From Vibrio chagasii (GTDB taxonomy: Bacteria > Pseudomonadota > Gammaproteobacteria > Enterobacterales > Vibrionaceae): 64,000 nt of DNA. The position numbers and the translations under genes are program-made. The stretch covers positions 187,266 to 251,265 of the forward strand of contig NZ_MSCI01000002.1 of assembly GCF_002954585.1 (NCBI RefSeq). Direction: 5' to 3'. Every line of letters begins with the position of its first letter. Position 1 is the first letter of the stretch. Of the stretch, positions 61,708 through 64,000 are shown one piece after another. The notes beneath the pieces were generated by a model that saw only the letters and a program-made list of their open reading frames with translations, did no database searches and had not been told where the DNA came from.

Positions 61708-63270
61708 GTGAGTAAACGACTATTAAAGTCAGGCCTGATTGTCAGTGCAATGACTTTTGTTTCCCGTGTATTGGGGCTAGTACGTGATGTAGTAGTAGCA
61801 AATTTGATGGGAGCAGGAGCGAGTGCCGACGTATTTTTCTTCGCTAATAAAATCCCGAACTTCTTACGTCGACTGTTTGCAGAAGGTGCCTTTTCTCAAG
61901 CGTTTGTCCCAGTATTAACAGAATATCACGCGGCTGGTGATAAAGAGAAAACCCGAGACTTAATCGCTAAGGTGTCGGGTACGCTCGGAGTATTAGTCTC
62001 TATTGTTACTATTATCGGTGTACTGGGCTCTGGGGCGATTACCGCGCTGTTTGGTGCGGGTTGGTTTATCGACTGGCTAAATGATGGCCCTGCGGCTCCT
62101 AAGTTCGAGCTAGCGAGCTTTATGCTCAAGATTACTTTCCCTTATTTATGGTTCATCACTTTCGTCGCGTTATCCGGTGCCATTCTCAATACACTGGGTA
62201 AGTTTGCGGTCTCCTCTTTTACCCCTGTGTTTTTGAATGTCATGATCATCGGCGCAGCGTGGTTTATCTCCCCGAACTTAGAACAGCCAGAAATCGGCTT
62301 GGCGATCGGTGTGTTTCTTGGTGGCTTAGTTCAATTCCTTTTCCAAATGCCTTTCCTTATTAAAGCAGGCGTGTTAGTTAAGCCGAAGTGGGGCTGGAGA
62401 GATCCGGGCGTCGTTAAGATTCGCACATTAATGATCCCAGCTCTGTTTGGTGTGTCAGTTAGCCAAATCAACCTACTGTTTGATACCTTTATTGCCAGCT
62501 TCCTAGCGACAGGCTCTATTAGTTGGTTGTACTACTCAGATCGATTGCTTGAGTTCCCACTAGGTCTATTCGGTATTGCAATTGCGACTGTGATTCTTCC
62601 TGCTTTGTCTCGTAAGCACGTTGATGCTCAAAGGGAAGGTTTTGCACATACCATGGACTGGGGCGTGCGTATGGTGCTACTGCTTGGCATTCCGGCTATG
62701 TTGGGGCTTATTGTTTTAGCAAAACCGATGTTGATGGTGTTATTCATGCGTGGTGAGTTCTCTCCTCACGACGTGCAACAGGCATCGATGTCTTTAGTTG
62801 CGTACGCCTCCGGTTTGCTTAACTTCATGCTGATTAAAGTATTGGCTCCGGGTTATTACTCTCGTCAAGACACGAAAACCCCAGTGAAGTACGGCATTAT
62901 CGCAATGGTCACGAACATGGTATTTAACGCTATCTTTGCTTATTTCTATGGCTATATCGGTTTGGCGATTGCAACCGCTCTGTCAGCTTTTGTGAATATG
63001 GCCTTGTTATATCGCGGTTTACACCTTGCTGGTGTCTATAAACTGACAAAGACCACTTTACTGTTCTGCGCGAAGCTTATTGTCTCAGGCGGCGTGATGG
63101 TCGCGGCTATTTTGTGGCAGTTGGATAATATGCAACAGTGGCTTGAATGGAGCTTTAGTCAGAGAGCGCTGATGCTAACAGGCTTGATTGGACTTGGTGG
63201 CTTTGTTTATATTGTTTCGGTACTGGTTTTAGGTATCCGAGTAAAACATTTAAAAGCAGCGACAGATTAA
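61708..63270 (+). CDS. murJ: Lipid II flippase MurJ
   Basis: A 520-aa MOP-superfamily flippase with about 14 transmembrane helices, moving lipid II across the inner membrane for peptidoglycan synthesis. Signatures are SRVLGLVRDVVVANLMGAG, FFFANKIPNFLRRLFAEGAFSQAFVPVLTEY with the essential Arg pair, SWLYYSDRLLEFPLGLFGIAIATVILPALSR and YYSRQDTKTPVK. The GTG at 61708 (MSKRLLKSG) is preferred because AGAGG lies 6-7 bases upstream; another GTG 15 bases earlier has no such site. Located between rpsT and ribF. Confidence 0.95.
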   Translation: MSKRLLKSGLIVSAMTFVSRVLGLVRDVVVANLMGAGASADVFFFANKIPNFLRRLFAEGAFSQAFVPVLTEYHAAGDKEKTRDLIAKVSGTLGVLVSIVTIIGVLGSGAITALFGAGWFIDWLNDGPAAPKFELASFMLKITFPYLWFITFVALSGAILNTLGKFAVSSFTPVFLNVMIIGAAWFISPNLEQPEIGLAIGVFLGGLVQFLFQMPFLIKAGVLVKPKWGWRDPGVVKIRTLMIPALFGVSVSQINLLFDTFIASFLATGSISWLYYSDRLLEFPLGLFGIAIATVILPALSRKHVDAQREGFAHTMDWGVRMVLLLGIPAMLGLIVLAKPMLMVLFMRGEFSPHDVQQASMSLVAYASGLLNFMLIKVLAPGYYSRQDTKTPVKYGIIAMVTNMVFNAIFAYFYGYIGLAIATALSAFVNMALLYRGLHLAGVYKLTKTTLLFCAKLIVSGGVMVAAILWQLDNMQQWLEWSFSQRALMLTGLIGLGGFVYIVSVLVLGIRVKHLKAATD

Positions 63271-63340
63271 TACTGATTAGTATATAATCCGTCGGTTTCA
63301 CACAATGAATGATGCAAATAACAGGTTTTAGCTGATCATA

Positions 63341-64000
63341 ATGGAACTGATCCGAGGTATACACAATATTAAAGTGCAGCATCACGGCTGTGTATTGACC
63401 ATAGGTAACTTCGATGGTGTTCATTTAGGACATCAAGAGGTTCTTGGTCAGGTTTCTGAACAAGCGGCAGCATTAGGGTTACCTTCTGTTGTTATGACGT
63501 TTGAACCGCAGCCTATGGAGCTGTTTGCCCGAGATAGAGCGCCGGCACGTTTAACTCGCTTACGCGATAAGTACGTGCAACTGAGCAAGCTAGGTATCAG
63601 TCGTTTATTGTGTGTCAATTTTAATCAGTACTTTGCAAGTTTATCAGCGGAAGCATTCATTAAAGATCTTTTGGTTGATAAGCTTGGCGTGAAGTTTTTG
63701 GTGGTTGGTGATGACTTTTGTTTTGGCAAAGGCCGCACTGGCAATTTCGCTATGCTCAAAGAAGCGGGCGAGAAGTTCGGTTTTGAGGTGGTAAGCACCC
63801 AAAGCTATTGCTTAAATCAATTACGTGTCAGCAGTACTGAGATACGAAATGCATTAGCGGTCGATGATTTGGCTGCAAGTGCTACCATGTTAGGACGTGA
63901 TTACAGCATTAGTGGTCGTGTGTCCCATGGTCGAAAACTTGGGAGAACCATAGGTTTCCCTACCGCTAACATTCCATTAAAGCGTTGTGTCTCTCCTGTG
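63341..64000 (+). CDS. ribF: Bifunctional riboflavin kinase / FAD synthetase (3' end outside window)
   Basis: The first 220 codons of RibF, which makes FMN and FAD from riboflavin. The N-terminal FMN adenylyltransferase domain is clear: LTIGNFDGVHLGHQEV, VMTFEPQPMELFA, RLTRLRDKYVQLS, VVGDDFCFGKGRTGNF and LRVSSTEIRNAL. The C-terminal kinase domain has just begun (ISGRVSHGRKLGRTIGFPTANI) when the window ends in frame at 64000. The ATG at 63341 has only a weak ribosome binding site but aligns with the family start. In E. coli ribF is followed by ileS. Confidence 0.96.
   Translation, partial: MELIRGIHNIKVQHHGCVLTIGNFDGVHLGHQEVLGQVSEQAAALGLPSVVMTFEPQPMELFARDRAPARLTRLRDKYVQLSKLGISRLLCVNFNQYFASLSAEAFIKDLLVDKLGVKFLVVGDDFCFGKGRTGNFAMLKEAGEKFGFEVVSTQSYCLNQLRVSSTEIRNALAVDDLAASATMLGRDYSISGRVSHGRKLGRTIGFPTANIPLKRCVSPV

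Overview
The window is a piece of a Gammaproteobacterial chromosome, almost certainly chromosome 1 of a Vibrio. This rests on the gene content: recognisable VpsR and HlyU, an NptA-type Na/phosphate symporter next to nhaR, two adjacent glutamate synthase operons, and E. coli-like blocks (arcA/thrLABC; srmB/trmN6; fldB-xerD-dsbC-recJ-prfB-lysS; mutH-rppH-ptsP-lgt-thyA; nhaR-rpsT-ribF). I call the genus with confidence but not the species. Nearly everything is core genome. I see no prophage, insertion sequence, integron, CRISPR array, tRNA or rRNA gene.

Layout. 1-2.7 kb (minus): mtnN-cbiB-btuF (methylthioadenosine recycling and cobalamin salvage) and a DUF1499 lipoprotein. 2.9-15.2 kb (minus): two gltB-gltD operons in tandem, one E. 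coli-like and one of a different type. 15.8-21.5 kb (plus): radical-SAM YhcC, a PAS-GGDEF diguanylate cyclase, arcB and a small lipoprotein, converging on arcA (minus). 22.4-29.1 kb: the arcA control region with FNR-like and ArcA-like boxes and a possible divergent micro-ORF, an RraA/HMG-aldolase-like gene, a small outer-membrane-like protein, then thrL-thrA-thrB-thrC with a complete attenuator. 29.3-36.8 kb: FMN reductase, grcA with two FNR-like sites 53 bp apart, nfo, a possible 36-aa His-rich micro-ORF, ung, a hemerythrin, DUF3545, an AGCS symporter and yaaA. 36.9-48 kb: srmB/trmN6, brnQ, fldB, then xerD-dsbC-recJ-prfB-lysS, including the programmed +1 frameshift of prfB. 48.2-50.9 kb: vpsR and small Vibrio genes, including DUF1127. 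51.0-57.6 kb: mutH, a DnaA-box-rich region that I interpret as the Vibrio counterpart of DARS2, then rppH-ptsP-TSUP-lgt-thyA. 57.6-64 kb: a large palindromic repeat element, nptA, nhaR, hlyU, rpsT, murJ and the 5' part of ribF.

Themes. Redox and oxygen control recurs: both halves of the Arc system lie here facing each other, and the arcA and grcA control regions carry recognisable FNR/ArcA motifs. Nitrogen and amino-acid metabolism is the second theme (two GOGATs, threonine operon, BrnQ, AGCS). DNA maintenance is the third (nfo, ung, recJ, xerD, mutH and the putative DnaA-reactivating sequence). Several genes start with GTG or TTG, so start choices are explained in each entry. The best leads beyond ordinary annotation are the DARS2-like locus, the FNR/ArcA-controlled micro-ORF opposite arcA, the hairpin between the recJ Shine-Dalgarno sequence and its start, the leader-controlled His-rich micro-ORF, and the nested palindrome before nptA.
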